Assembly: GCF_013607875.1 (NCBI RefSeq) | Contig: NZ_VDES01000002.1 | Coordinates: 977,122-1,041,121, forward strand | From: Blastomonas ursincola | GTDB lineage: Bacteria; Pseudomonadota; Alphaproteobacteria; Sphingomonadales; Sphingomonadaceae | Direction: 5' to 3' | DNA: 64,000 nucleotides | In this document: in pieces, positions 54,599 to 63,411 of the stretch | Layout: every line of letters begins with the position of its first letter | Position numbering within the stretch: position 1 is the first letter of the stretch | Notes under the pieces: model-generated | Seen by the model: the letters and a program-made list of their open reading frames with translations, nothing else | Told to the model about the DNA's origin: nothing | Databases searched by the model: none | Translations under genes and position numbers: made by a program

Positions 54599-54619
54599 GT
54601 GTCGTTATCCCTTTCTGTC

Positions 54620-54979
54620 TCAGGCTTCGCGATCGCGGCGCGGGCGCCGTTCGCGGTCCTGCTTGCGCATCATCACCGACGGGCCGCTTTCCAGCTCGTC
54701 GACGCGCACGGTCAGGTAACGGATGATGTCTTCGTTGATCGAAGTCTGACGCTCCAGCTCGGCAACGACGCCGGCGGGGGCTTCGATGTTCAGCAGAACG
54801 AAGTGCGCCTTGCGGTTCTTCTGGATCTTGTAGGCGAGGTTGCGCAGACCCCAGGTCTCGGTCTTGGTGACCTTGCCTTCGTTCTGTTCGACAATCTCGG
54901 TTGCGGTCTGGGCCAGCGCGTCCACCTGGGCCTGGGACAGGTCCTGGCGCGCCAGAAACACATGCTCGTACATCGGCAT
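54620..54979 (-). CDS. rpsF: 30S ribosomal protein S6
   Basis: This 119-residue protein reads [40 protein letters not shown] and [16 protein letters not shown], as in S6. It binds S18 and 16S rRNA, and the S6:S18 pair often represses its own operon through an mRNA leader. It is the first gene of rpsF-rpsR-rplI. Confidence 0.97.
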   Translation of the reverse strand: MPMYEHVFLARQDLSQAQVDALAQTATEIVEQNEGKVTKTETWGLRNLAYKIQKNRKAHFVLLNIEAPAGVVAELERQTSINEDIIRYLTVRVDELESGPSVMMRKQDRERRPRRDREA

Positions 54980-55034
54980 GTTGGCTTCCTTTACTCATCT
55001 GCCGATCGCTGATGCGCGCCCCATGCGACACACC

Positions 55035-55076
55035 CCTCCGGCTTTCTTCATGCATGCGGAGGACGGTCAGTCGTCC
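55035..55076 (-). promoter_or_regulatory. Candidate structured leader of rpsF operon
   Basis: Two adjacent hairpins (CCTCCG/CGGAGG around 16 bases, and GGACG/CGTCC around 6 bases) lie 56-97 bases upstream of rpsF on the transcribed strand. S6:S18 leaders are known in many bacteria and use a CCG-containing bulge; the CCG in CCTCCG and CCGGAGG fits loosely. Assignment is tentative. Confidence 0.35.
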
Positions 55077-55182
55077 GAAGGCAGGCGCGGGCTAATACCC
55101 AAAAACCGGAAGAAAGCAAGCGCCGAGACAAGAAAAAGCGGCATGGTGGAGTAAGGCTCCGAGTCCTGACTACGCTCTTTTC

Positions 55183-55265
55183 CGTCACCCCCGCGCATGC
55201 GGGGGTCCCGCTGCTGCGCGAGGGTGGTTGAAGGTAGCGGGATTCCCGCGTTCGCAGGAATGACG
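55183..55265. repeat. REP-like inverted repeat between rpsF and diguanylate cyclase genes
   Basis: The left arm is CGTCACCCCCGCGCATGCGG and the right arm ends GCGGGATTCCCGCG, then TTCGCAGGAATGACG. Outer ends CGTCA/TGACG and inner TCCCGCT/AGCGGGA are complementary. The left arm has its own hairpin (CCCCCGC/GCGGGGG). This fits the dispersed palindromes common in alphaproteobacteria. Confidence 0.65.
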
Positions 55266-55307
55266 ATGAGGGGTGACAGAGATGCCAGGCGCTGGCCAGG
55301 CGTGCGC

Positions 55308-56447
55308 TCAGCCGCCGTGGAAGATCAGCACCTGGTTGCGCCCGGTATTCTTGGCTTCGTACAGCGCGGCATCGGCATTGCGCAGCACCTGGCGGTTGGC
55401 CTCGCCAGGAATGAACGGCGCGACACCGGCAGAGAAGGTGATGCGGCCGATGGGCTCGCCATTCTCCTTGTTGACCAGCGAGCGTTCGGCAAGGTCCTCG
55501 CGAACCGCATCGATCTGCTTCTTCGCCTCGGCGGTGGTGGTGTTTTCCAGCACGATCACGAATTCCTCGCCGCCATGGCGTGCCAGATGGCAGTTGCCGC
55601 GGGTGAAGCCGTCGAGCGTCTTGGCGACCAGCTGCAGCACGCGGTCGCCCGCCTCATGACCATGCGTGTCGTTGACCTGCTTGAAATGGTCGATATCAAT
55701 GAACGCGACCGACAGCGGTTCGAACCGCTCCTTGGCGCGGATGGTCGCAGCGGAGAATTGCTGCTCGAATGCCCAGCGGTTGGGCAGTCCGGTCAGCTGG
55801 TCGCGCTGTGCCTTTTCATTGGCCTCGTCGAGGCGGCTGCGCATCTGGCTCAGCTTCTTGGTGCTTTCGTCCAGGCTCTCGCTCGCCTTCTTGGTCGATT
55901 GCATCATCTGCGTGGTGATCTTGAGCAGCGCCTTGAACTGCGCCTCGATCGGCATGTCGGCCTGCTCGGCAGGATCAAGCTCGCGCATCCAGTCGAGCCG
56001 GGTCTGCAGCGCCTCGGCATAGGCCATGCTTTCCTTGCCGCTCTTGCTCAGCGTCTTGAAGCCCCCGGCGAGAAGCGCCTCGCTTTCGGCGACGAGCGCG
56101 TTGAGGTCCTGCACCTTCATCTGGCCTTCGCACTCGTCGAGGATTTCCGCGACCATCTCTGACGACAGGCGGCCATTGGTGTCGAGCTTGCGATCCACCG
56201 CGCCACGCAAGGCGTTGTTGCCGCCGTTGAGATACTCCCAGGCAAGCTTGTAGTTGTCCGGCACGGGGTCGAGCTGCACCTGCTCGAGGAACGAATAGAC
56301 CTTGAGATATTGCTGCTTCTTGATGTTTTCGAAGACGGTCTCCCTTTTCGGAGCCTCCTCTTCCGCCTTGGCCTGGCCTGCCAGGATCGACGCGGCGAGT
56401 TTCATCCGGTCCCTGAGATTGCCGCGTGCTGCCTGGAGTTCTGCCAT
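55308..56447 (-). CDS. Diguanylate cyclase (GGDEF)
   Basis: This 379-residue soluble protein has a helical N-terminal sensory region (about residues 1-205) and a C-terminal GGDEF domain (about 215-375) with QLTGLPNRWAFEQQFSA, FIDIDHFKQVNDTHGHEAGD and the active site ARHGGEEFVIVLEN. The inhibitory site position reads RGNC instead of RxxD, so product inhibition is probably lost. No transmembrane helix is visible. The ATG at 56447 was chosen over an in-frame TTG at 56459. Confidence 0.9.
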   Translation of the reverse strand: MAELQAARGNLRDRMKLAASILAGQAKAEEEAPKRETVFENIKKQQYLKVYSFLEQVQLDPVPDNYKLAWEYLNGGNNALRGAVDRKLDTNGRLSSEMVAEILDECEGQMKVQDLNALVAESEALLAGGFKTLSKSGKESMAYAEALQTRLDWMRELDPAEQADMPIEAQFKALLKITTQMMQSTKKASESLDESTKKLSQMRSRLDEANEKAQRDQLTGLPNRWAFEQQFSAATIRAKERFEPLSVAFIDIDHFKQVNDTHGHEAGDRVLQLVAKTLDGFTRGNCHLARHGGEEFVIVLENTTTAEAKKQIDAVREDLAERSLVNKENGEPIGRITFSAGVAPFIPGEANRQVLRNADAALYEAKNTGRNQVLIFHGG

Positions 56448-56532
56448 CGGTTGACCCAATCGTCCTTAATTGATCGTTCACTGGACTTAACGACCGGGGA
56501 CGCGGCGGATTAAGCGTCAAAATTGCGCCAGA

Positions 56533-57960
56533 TTATAAATTCTTGGCAGATGTCTGAGGGTTCTGGCTCCACGCGGTCCGGGCCGCGCCAAGTCCGGCAT
56601 AGCGCGGCTGATCGATCAGGCAATTCTCGGCCGCCAGGCGGCGGAGATGGTGGTGCACGGCCGGTGTGACATGCGCCGGGTCCTGGCGTAGCGCGGCAAC
56701 CAGAGCGGGGGCGTCATAGCCCAGAATTTCGAGCCGCCTCATCTGGCTGGCGCGGAAACCGGGGCCGAGCGCAGCGTCGCGCGCTGCCATGCCCAGCGCG
56801 TTGACCGCGACCTTCGCTTCGAACTTCGCATGGCCCTGTGCCGTGGCGGCGATCTTGCCATCGAGCCAAAAGCTGACGGCCTCTGTGAGCGCCGCACCGG
56901 TTGGCACACCGTTTTCGACGGCGATGTCCCCCGCGGGCCAATCCATCGGCGCGGGGACATCAACCAGTTCGTCCGACAGCATCAGCAGCAGATCGATTTC
57001 GACCTCCGAAACGCGGCGGCCGATAACCAGCCGTTCGGGATTGGCCTTGTCGCCACGCCGCCAGATATCGGCCATGATCAGGCAGCATATGCCCCACCAC
57101 AGGCACGAATAGACCAGCCAGAAGCGAAAGCGCGTCCGGTCGACCGGCACGCCGGTAATGGCTTCATAATGCGCCAGCATGTCTTCAGGCTGCGCAAAGC
57201 CGCCAAGTACCTTGTCATAGCGCCCGAAGCGCCAGCTGGGGATGCAGCCAAAGGCCAGGTCCTGCACCGGATCGCCCAGATGCGCGAGCTCCCAGTCGAG
57301 CACGGCGGAAAGCCCCTGAGGCGTGACCAGCAGGTTGCCCATGCGAAAATCGCCATGGCACAGGCGCGGCTCTACCGGATCGGGCAGCGTGCGCTCGAGC
57401 CAGCCGAAAGCGAGCGCGTAGATGGGCGATATTCCGCCCAGATCGCGCCAGCGCGCCTCGAGATCGGCCAGCATCTGGGCCGGGCTGCGATAGGTCAGTG
57501 ACGAGGGCAGGCTGGCAGGCGCGATCGCGTGGATCGCCGCGAGCTGCTCGGCCCATTGTTGCGGCAGGCTTTCGAGCGCACCTGCATAAGCCGGATCGCG
57601 CAACAGCACCTGGGGCAGCGCCTCTCCGGGGGCGCAGGCCATGATGAAGCCCTCGCCCAGGCCATCGTCGCGGGTCAGGCGCGCGCGCACTGCCGGGGCC
57701 ATCACGCCATGCGCCACCGCACTTTCGATAACGTCGGCCTGCCCGTCGAGATCAAGCGCGCCGGAATCGATCGCGGCGTCATCCGCACGCAGCCCCTCCG
57801 GCATGCGCCGCAGGATCAGCGCCTCATCGCCCCAGGCGAAGCGCCAGCTCTGCATGCTCGCGCCGCCGGAAAGCCGTTTGAGCCCGGCGAGCGGTCCGTC
57901 GCCCCCAAGCTTGGCGCGGCAAAGCGTTTCCAGCCTCTCGGCAAATGCGGTATCGTCCAT
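56533..57960 (-). CDS. Phosphotransferase (APH-like) family protein fused to a DUF6285-like domain
   Basis: The first 340 or so residues of this 475-residue protein are an aminoglycoside-phosphotransferase/kinase-like fold with GGASMQSWRFAW, the catalytic loop CHGDFRMGNLLVTPQG and the metal site VLDWELAHLGDP. Family members often sit with acyl-CoA dehydrogenases. Residues about 365-440 (ALTEAVSFWLDGKI, then GHAKFEAKVAVNALGMAARD) resemble the small DUF6285 proteins usually encoded beside such kinases, so this looks like a fusion. Substrate is unknown. Confidence 0.85.
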   Translation of the reverse strand: MDDTAFAERLETLCRAKLGGDGPLAGLKRLSGGASMQSWRFAWGDEALILRRMPEGLRADDAAIDSGALDLDGQADVIESAVAHGVMAPAVRARLTRDDGLGEGFIMACAPGEALPQVLLRDPAYAGALESLPQQWAEQLAAIHAIAPASLPSSLTYRSPAQMLADLEARWRDLGGISPIYALAFGWLERTLPDPVEPRLCHGDFRMGNLLVTPQGLSAVLDWELAHLGDPVQDLAFGCIPSWRFGRYDKVLGGFAQPEDMLAHYEAITGVPVDRTRFRFWLVYSCLWWGICCLIMADIWRRGDKANPERLVIGRRVSEVEIDLLLMLSDELVDVPAPMDWPAGDIAVENGVPTGAALTEAVSFWLDGKIAATAQGHAKFEAKVAVNALGMAARDAALGPGFRASQMRRLEILGYDAPALVAALRQDPAHVTPAVHHHLRRLAAENCLIDQPRYAGLGAARTAWSQNPQTSAKNL

Positions 57961-58110
57961 GCCCTGGTGTTAATCGATCGGTTAAACTGCCGCAAGCCGC
58001 TTGCCACCAACTGCCTTGCAACTATGGGGCAACAGGATTAACGGGCGGCGCTTGACGCAGGGGCTGGAGGGCGCCGGCGCGATCTTGTGGGGCGAGGGAC
58101 GACGATAGTC

Positions 58111-59046
58111 ATGACACGCGCATTCATTTTTCCGGGACAGGGCAGTCAGAAGGTCGGCATGGGCAAGGCCCTGGCCGAAGCGAGCGCCGAGGCGCGCGCG
58201 GTGTTCGAGGAGGTCGACGAGGCGCTCGGCCAGAACCTGTTCAAGCTGATGACCGAAGGTCCGGCAGACGAGCTGCAACTGACCGAGAACGCGCAGCCCG
58301 CGATCATGGCCAACGCGATCGCGGTGTTCCGCGCGCTCCAGGGGCAGGCGGGCGACGGGCCGGTCAGCTTTGCCTATGTCGCGGGACACAGCCTGGGCGA
58401 ATATAGCGCGCTGTGCGCGGCAGGATCGATTGATCTGGCGACGACCGCAAAGCTGCTCAAGCTGCGCGGCCAGGCGATGCAGGCGGCGGTGCCGGTAGGC
58501 GAGGGCGCCATGGCCGCCTTGCTCGGCATCGAGTTCGAGGAAGCGCTGAAGGCCGCCGAACAGGCTGCGGGGAGCCAGGTCTGCGCTGTCGCCAACGACA
58601 ATGCCTTCGGCCAGGCGGTGATTTCTGGTCATGCCGCAGCCGTCGAGCGCTGCCTGCCGATCGCCAAGGACATGGGCGCGCGCAAGGCGATGATGCTTCC
58701 CGTATCCGCACCGTTCCATTGCGCGCTGATGCAGCCCGCCGCCGAACGCATGGCCGATGCGCTGGCGGCAACCGAGATCAGGGACCCCATCGTGCCGCTG
58801 TTCGCCAACGTCACCGCCGCACCGGTCGGCGATGCGGGAACGATCCGCAGCCTACTGGTCGATCAGGTCACCGGCATGGTCCGCTGGCGGGAGTCGGTCA
58901 TCGCCATGCGCGATGCGGGCGTCGACCATTTCATCGAACTGGGCGGCAAGGTGCTGGTCCCGATGATCAAGCGCATCGTCGAGGATGTCGACAGCGAGAG
59001 CATCGTCGAGATGAGCGATATCGACAGCCTGCTCGAAGCGGTTTGA
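58111..59046 (+). CDS. fabD: Malonyl-CoA:ACP transacylase
   Basis: This 311-residue enzyme loads malonate onto acyl carrier protein. It has FIFPGQGSQKVGMGKALAEA, the nucleophile GHSLGEYSALCAAG and the His in PVSAPFHCALMQPA. The ATG at 58111 (MTRAFIFPGQG) was chosen over an upstream in-frame start. It begins the fabD-fabG-acpP-fabF-mltG cluster. Confidence 0.96.
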   Translation: MTRAFIFPGQGSQKVGMGKALAEASAEARAVFEEVDEALGQNLFKLMTEGPADELQLTENAQPAIMANAIAVFRALQGQAGDGPVSFAYVAGHSLGEYSALCAAGSIDLATTAKLLKLRGQAMQAAVPVGEGAMAALLGIEFEEALKAAEQAAGSQVCAVANDNAFGQAVISGHAAAVERCLPIAKDMGARKAMMLPVSAPFHCALMQPAAERMADALAATEIRDPIVPLFANVTAAPVGDAGTIRSLLVDQVTGMVRWRESVIAMRDAGVDHFIELGGKVLVPMIKRIVEDVDSESIVEMSDIDSLLEAV

Positions 59047-59054
59047 TGTTCAAC

Positions 59055-59205
59055 TCCTCTCCCTTTACGGGAGAGGATACGAAGGCTTGGCAGCTTGCTG
59101 CCTAGCCGGTGTTGGAGAGGGCTGGGCGGGATCACGCCCCCTCTCCCGCTGCGACTAGGCGGACAAGCCGCCAAGTCTCGCGGCCTCTCCTGCAAGGGGA
59201 GAGGC
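59055..59205. repeat. Nested inverted-repeat (MITE-like) element between fabD and fabG
   Basis: Terminal hairpins TCCTCTCCC/GGGAGAGGA (59055-59077) and GCCTCTCC/GGGGAGAGGC (59183-59205) flank longer complementary arms: CTTGGCAGCTTGCTGCCTAG near 59086 pairs largely with CTAGGCGGACAAGCCGCCAAG near 59155. The whole 150-base stretch can fold into one long structure. It has no coding content and resembles short mobile repeats. Confidence 0.7.
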
Positions 59206-59225
59206 AAAGCTATGGAGAATTTCGC

Positions 59226-59963
59226 ATGTTCGATCTTACAGGCATGACCGCTCTGGTCACTGGCGCGAGCGGGGGTATCGGGTCGGCCATCGCGCGCGGG
59301 CTCGCTGCGCATGGCGCACGGCTGGCGCTGTCGGGCAGCAACGAAGCCAAGCTCAAGGGTTTTGCCGCCTCGCTGGGCGGTGACCATGTCGCGCTGACCT
59401 GCAACCTGTCCGATCCGGCCGCCGTCGACGCGCTCGTCCCGCAGGCGGTCGAGGCGCTGGGATCGCTCGACATCCTGGTCAACAATGCCGGCATCACCCG
59501 GGATAACCTCGCCATGCGGATGAAGGACGAGGAATGGGCGGACGTGATCCGCGTCAACCTGGAAGCCGCGTTTCGCCTGTGCCGCGCCGCCGCCAAGCCG
59601 ATGATGAAGGCGCGCTTCGGCCGCATGATCTCGATCACCAGCGTGGTCGGCGCGACCGGCAATCCGGGCCAGGCCAATTATGCCGCGTCGAAGGCGGGGC
59701 TGGTCGGTATGTCCAAGGCGCTGGCGGCAGAGCTCGCCAGCCGCAACATCACCGTCAATTGCGTCGCGCCGGGCTTTATCGCATCGGCCATGACCGAGGT
59801 TCTGCCCGAAGCGCAGAAATCGGCCTTGATGGCCCGCATTCCTGCAGGCAAGCTGGGCGAGGGCGATGATGTCGCAGCGGCGGTGGTCTATCTCGCCAGC
59901 CGCGAGGCAGGCTATGTCACCGGTCAGACGCTGCACGTCAATGGCGGCATGGCGATGCTGTAA
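59226..59963 (+). CDS. fabG: 3-oxoacyl-[acyl-carrier-protein] reductase
   Basis: This 245-residue short-chain dehydrogenase performs the NADPH reduction step of fatty acid elongation. Motifs are TGASGGIGSAIARGL, NNAGITRDNLAMRM, the catalytic Ser/Tyr/Lys in SITSVVGATGNPGQANYAAS followed by KAG, and VAPGFIASAMTEVLPE. The ATG at 59226 was chosen because upstream sequence is the repeat element. Confidence 0.96.
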   Translation: MFDLTGMTALVTGASGGIGSAIARGLAAHGARLALSGSNEAKLKGFAASLGGDHVALTCNLSDPAAVDALVPQAVEALGSLDILVNNAGITRDNLAMRMKDEEWADVIRVNLEAAFRLCRAAAKPMMKARFGRMISITSVVGATGNPGQANYAASKAGLVGMSKALAAELASRNITVNCVAPGFIASAMTEVLPEAQKSALMARIPAGKLGEGDDVAAAVVYLASREAGYVTGQTLHVNGGMAML

Positions 59964-60057
59964 CGCAGCCCTCTTGCCAGCCGATAAAAGCGGCATTAGG
60001 GCGAGGCAGTGATTTCAGTTCGCATTTTTCGTTACACACAAATCGAAGGAACTCTGA

Positions 60058-60294
60058 ATGAGTGAGACTGGCGACCGCGTCAAAAAAATCGTGATCGAGC
60101 ATCTCGGCGTGGAAGCCGAGAAGGTCACCGAAGACGCAAGCTTCATCGACGATCTGGGCGCCGACAGCCTTGACATCGTCGAGCTGGTGATGGCGTTCGA
60201 AGAAGAGTTCGGCGTCGAAATCCCCGACGATGCTGCCGAGAAGATCAGCACCGTCAACGATGCCATCGAATATATCGACAGCCACAAGGGCTGA
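60058..60294 (+). CDS. acpP: Acyl carrier protein
   Basis: This 78-residue acidic protein carries growing fatty acids on phosphopantetheine attached to the Ser in [20 protein letters not shown]. It is canonical in length and sequence. It lies between fabG and fabF. Confidence 0.98.
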   Translation: MSETGDRVKKIVIEHLGVEAEKVTEDASFIDDLGADSLDIVELVMAFEEEFGVEIPDDAAEKISTVNDAIEYIDSHKG

Positions 60295-60374
60295 TTTGCT
60301 GCTGGCACAGGGGCCCATCGCACCGGCAAGGCACCGCGTCGAAACCGATCGGCGGGCCGGGTCCGGTGGGCAGC

Positions 60375-60446
60375 GTCGCTGCTTTGCGGCAGCGACCATG
60401 TGAAGATAGGATGGCTTCCCTGATCGTCGTCTCGGCGACGCGGGGA
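60375..60446 (+). terminator. Tandem hairpins and terminator between acpP and fabF
   Basis: A first hairpin (GTCGCTGC/GCAGCGAC, 60375-60396) is followed by a second (ATGGCTTCCC/GGGAAGCCAT, 60411-60442, with an inner CGTCG/CGACG stem) and TTTTTCATTTTC. It should end most acpP transcripts and so give more acpP than fabF mRNA. Confidence 0.75.
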
Positions 60447-60529
60447 AGCCATTTTTCATTTTCGACGAACGTCGTTCGCGGGCGCTTGGGCCCGCAGACG
60501 TCGCAACAGGTTTTTCAGGAGTGGGGCGA

Positions 60530-61789
60530 ATGCGCCGTGTAGTCATTACGGGTCTGGGTCTGGTCACGCCGTTGGGCGCCGATGTCGAGACCGCGTGGAG
60601 CAATCTGATCGCTGCCAAATCGGGCGCGGGCACGATTACCCGTTTCGACGCGAGCGAGTACAAGTGCCGGATCGCTTGCGAGGTCAAGCCTGCGACACAC
60701 GAATATGGCTTCGACCCCAACAAGCGCGTCGACCACAAGGTGCAGCGCCAGGTTGACCCGTTCATCATCTACGGCATCGATGCCGCGGGCCAGGCGCTGG
60801 AAGATGCAGGTCTGACCGACATGAGCGAGGCCGAGCGGCTGCGCGCGGGCTGCTCCATCGGTTCGGGCATCGGCGGACTGCCGGGCATTGCCAGCGAGTC
60901 GCTGGTGCTCAACGAAAAGGGACCGGGCCGCGTCAGCCCGCATTTCGTCCATGGCCGGCTGATCAACCTGATCTCGGGCCAGGTCAGCATCAAGTACGGG
61001 CTGATGGGACCCAACCACGCGGTGGTGACCGCCTGCTCGACCGGCGCGCATTCGATTGGCGATGCCGCGCGGATGATCGCGCTCGACGATGCCGACGTGA
61101 TGCTCGCGGGCGGCGCGGAAGGCGCGATCTGCCCGATCGGCATTGCCGGGTTCGCCCAGGCCCGCGCGCTTTCCACCGGCTTCAACGATACACCCGAGCG
61201 CGCATCGCGTCCCTATGATGTCGACCGCGACGGTTTCGTCATGGGCGAAGGCGCGGGCGTCGTGGTGCTGGAGGAATATGAGCGGGCCAAGGCGCGCGGC
61301 GCGAAGATCTATGCCGAGGTCATCGGCTATGGCCTGACCGGCGATGCCTATCACGTCACCGCGCCGCACCCCGAAGGCTCGGGCGCGTTCCGCTCGATGG
61401 AAATGGCGCTGCGCAAGTCCGGCCTGTCGCTGGAAGACATCGACTATATCAATGCCCACGGCACCTCGACCCCGCTGGGCGACGAGCTGGAGCTGGGCGC
61501 GGTCCGCCGCCTGTTCGGCAGCGCGATCGACACGCTGTCGATGAGCAGCACCAAGTCGGCGATCGGCCACCTACTGGGCGGCGCGGGCGCGGTGGAATCG
61601 ATCTTCTGCGTGCTGGCGCTGCGCGACCAGATCGTGCCGCCGACGCTCAACCTCGACAATCCGAGCGAGAGCTGCCTCGGCGTCGACCTCGTCCCGCACA
61701 AGGCCAAGGAGCGCAAGGTGCGCGCGGTGCTCAACAACAGCTTCGGCTTTGGCGGCACCAATGCCAGCCTGATCATGAAGGCGGTCTGA
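60530..61789 (+). CDS. fabF: 3-oxoacyl-[acyl-carrier-protein] synthase II
   Basis: This 419-residue condensing enzyme elongates acyl-ACP. The active-site Cys is in AVVTACSTGAHSIGDAARMI; the two His are in YINAHGTSTPLGDELELGAV and SAIGHLLGGAGAVESI. The ATG at 60530 has AGGAG upstream; an in-frame GTG at 60521 overlaps that site. mltG follows after seven bases. Confidence 0.97.
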   Translation: MRRVVITGLGLVTPLGADVETAWSNLIAAKSGAGTITRFDASEYKCRIACEVKPATHEYGFDPNKRVDHKVQRQVDPFIIYGIDAAGQALEDAGLTDMSEAERLRAGCSIGSGIGGLPGIASESLVLNEKGPGRVSPHFVHGRLINLISGQVSIKYGLMGPNHAVVTACSTGAHSIGDAARMIALDDADVMLAGGAEGAICPIGIAGFAQARALSTGFNDTPERASRPYDVDRDGFVMGEGAGVVVLEEYERAKARGAKIYAEVIGYGLTGDAYHVTAPHPEGSGAFRSMEMALRKSGLSLEDIDYINAHGTSTPLGDELELGAVRRLFGSAIDTLSMSSTKSAIGHLLGGAGAVESIFCVLALRDQIVPPTLNLDNPSESCLGVDLVPHKAKERKVRAVLNNSFGFGGTNASLIMKAV

Positions 61790-61796
61790 GCCCATC

Positions 61797-62771
61797 ATGC
61801 TGCGCCGTCTGGGATGCATCGTTCTGGCAGGCGCTGCGGCGCTGGTGCTGCTGATCGGCGGCAATTTCTATTGGGGCTGGACCGCGTCCGGCCCCGCGCC
61901 CGAAGAGCTGTCCGTGGTCATCCCGGTGGGCAGTTCGCTCGCCAGCGCGGCGCAGGTGCTCGAGGAAAAGGGCGCGATCAGCTCGGCCGGCGCGTTCCTC
62001 AACCGCGCGAAGGTGTTCGGCGGCAGTGACCCGATCAAGGCCGGCGAATTCGTCATTCCCGCAGGCGCGAGCAACGCGCAGATTCTCGACATCCTTCAGG
62101 GCGGCGCGGTCATCCGCCGCATGGTCACCGTGCCTGAGGGCATGCCGAGCATCCTGGTGCACGAGAAGCTGATGGCGGAAAAGCTGCTCACCGGCGACGT
62201 GCCCGTGCCGGAAGAGGGCACCATCCTGCCCGAAAGCTACAGCTTCGAACGCGGCGAGAAGCGCATCGCGGTGATGCTGCGCATGCAGAAGGCGATGCAG
62301 GATACCATCGCCGAACTCTGGCCCAACCGTTCCCCCGACACGGTCGCCAAGACCCCGCAAGAGGCGGTCACCCTGGCCGCGATCGTCGAGAAGGAGACCG
62401 GCAAGGCGTCCGAACGGCGGATGATCGCGGGCGTGTACAGCAACCGCATCCGCAAGGGCATGATGCTGCAGGCGGACCCGACGATCATCTACCCGATCAC
62501 GCGCGGCAAGCCGCTCGGCCGCCGCATCCGCCAATCCGAAATCTCGGCGGTGAACGACTATAATACCTATGCGATGACCGGGCTGCCCAAGGGACCGATC
62601 ACCAATCCTGGCCGCGCCTCGATCGAGGCGGTGCTCAACCCGGCGCGGACCGATGCGCTGTACTTCGTTGCCGACGGCACCGGCGGGCATGTGTTTGCCA
62701 GCACGCTGGCCGACCATAACCGCAATGTCGAGAAGTGGTTCGCCATCCGCCGCGCCAGGGGCGAGATGTAA
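61797..62771 (+). CDS. mltG: Endolytic murein transglycosylase MltG
   Basis: This 324-residue inner-membrane enzyme has an N-terminal helix (residues 7-25), a LysM-like part and the YceG catalytic domain with the Glu in AAIVEKETGKASERRMIAGV and the conserved YNTYAMTGLPKGPITNPGRA. It cuts nascent glycan strands and so sets their length. Its stop codon directly abuts that of the convergent membrane-protein gene, with no base between. Confidence 0.95.
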   Translation: MLRRLGCIVLAGAAALVLLIGGNFYWGWTASGPAPEELSVVIPVGSSLASAAQVLEEKGAISSAGAFLNRAKVFGGSDPIKAGEFVIPAGASNAQILDILQGGAVIRRMVTVPEGMPSILVHEKLMAEKLLTGDVPVPEEGTILPESYSFERGEKRIAVMLRMQKAMQDTIAELWPNRSPDTVAKTPQEAVTLAAIVEKETGKASERRMIAGVYSNRIRKGMMLQADPTIIYPITRGKPLGRRIRQSEISAVNDYNTYAMTGLPKGPITNPGRASIEAVLNPARTDALYFVADGTGGHVFASTLADHNRNVEKWFAIRRARGEM

Positions 62772-63191
62772 TCAGCGGCTCCAGCGGCGCTTCCGTGCGG
62801 TGAGCGTCAACCAGATTTCCAGCACGATCGATCCGGCGACCAGCGCCTGGAAGCCGAGTACGCTGGCATCCAGCCGCGAAGGGTCAGCGAACAGCCAGGC
62901 GTTCTGCAGCACCAGCCCGACCGCCGAGGCGATGAACAGCCAGAGAGCGAAGTTACGCCGGAGCAGCAGAGCGATCGCACCTGCCGTCCCTGCCACCGTC
63001 GCCAGTACGAAGCCGTAAAAGGCGATGGCGGGGCGCGCTGCGTAAAGAGCCTGCTGCTCGGGGGCGAGCTTCGAAACATCGCCAAGGCCCAGCACGGGGT
63101 CGAACAGCAGGGCGACAAGGCCGATGACGTTCCATGCCAGCAGAACGATGGCCAGCAGCCAGAACCAGCCCAAGGGCCGTGACAGGATCAT
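62772..63191 (-). CDS. Small hypothetical membrane protein (four helices)
   Basis: This 139-residue protein has four predicted helices (PLGWFWLLAIVLLAWNVIGL; AIAFYGFVLATVAGTAGAIA; ALWLFIASAVGLVLQNAWLF; ALVAGSIVLEIWLTLTA) and a basic tail RKRRWSR. It resembles the small DoxX- or DUF-type membrane proteins common in sphingomonads, but no family was recognised with certainty. The ATG at 63191 follows GGGAGGG. Confidence 0.72.
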   Translation of the reverse strand: MILSRPLGWFWLLAIVLLAWNVIGLVALLFDPVLGLGDVSKLAPEQQALYAARPAIAFYGFVLATVAGTAGAIALLLRRNFALWLFIASAVGLVLQNAWLFADPSRLDASVLGFQALVAGSIVLEIWLTLTARKRRWSR

Positions 63192-63411
63192 TGAGGCTCC
63201 CTCCCGATGCATTCAAAATGAAGATATTCTGTGACTATTGCAACCATGTCACGCCGTTCTGCGCGCGGTCCAATCGAGTGTCATGGCCAATGCGACCAAA
63301 TCATCGAAAAAAGCGATCACGGCACACGAATGTTTTCATTTCACTTGGCAGCTGCGCTTGCCTAGATGCTGCACTGCAAAACATATTCCCCCATCGTTCA
63401 AGGAGTTTCCC

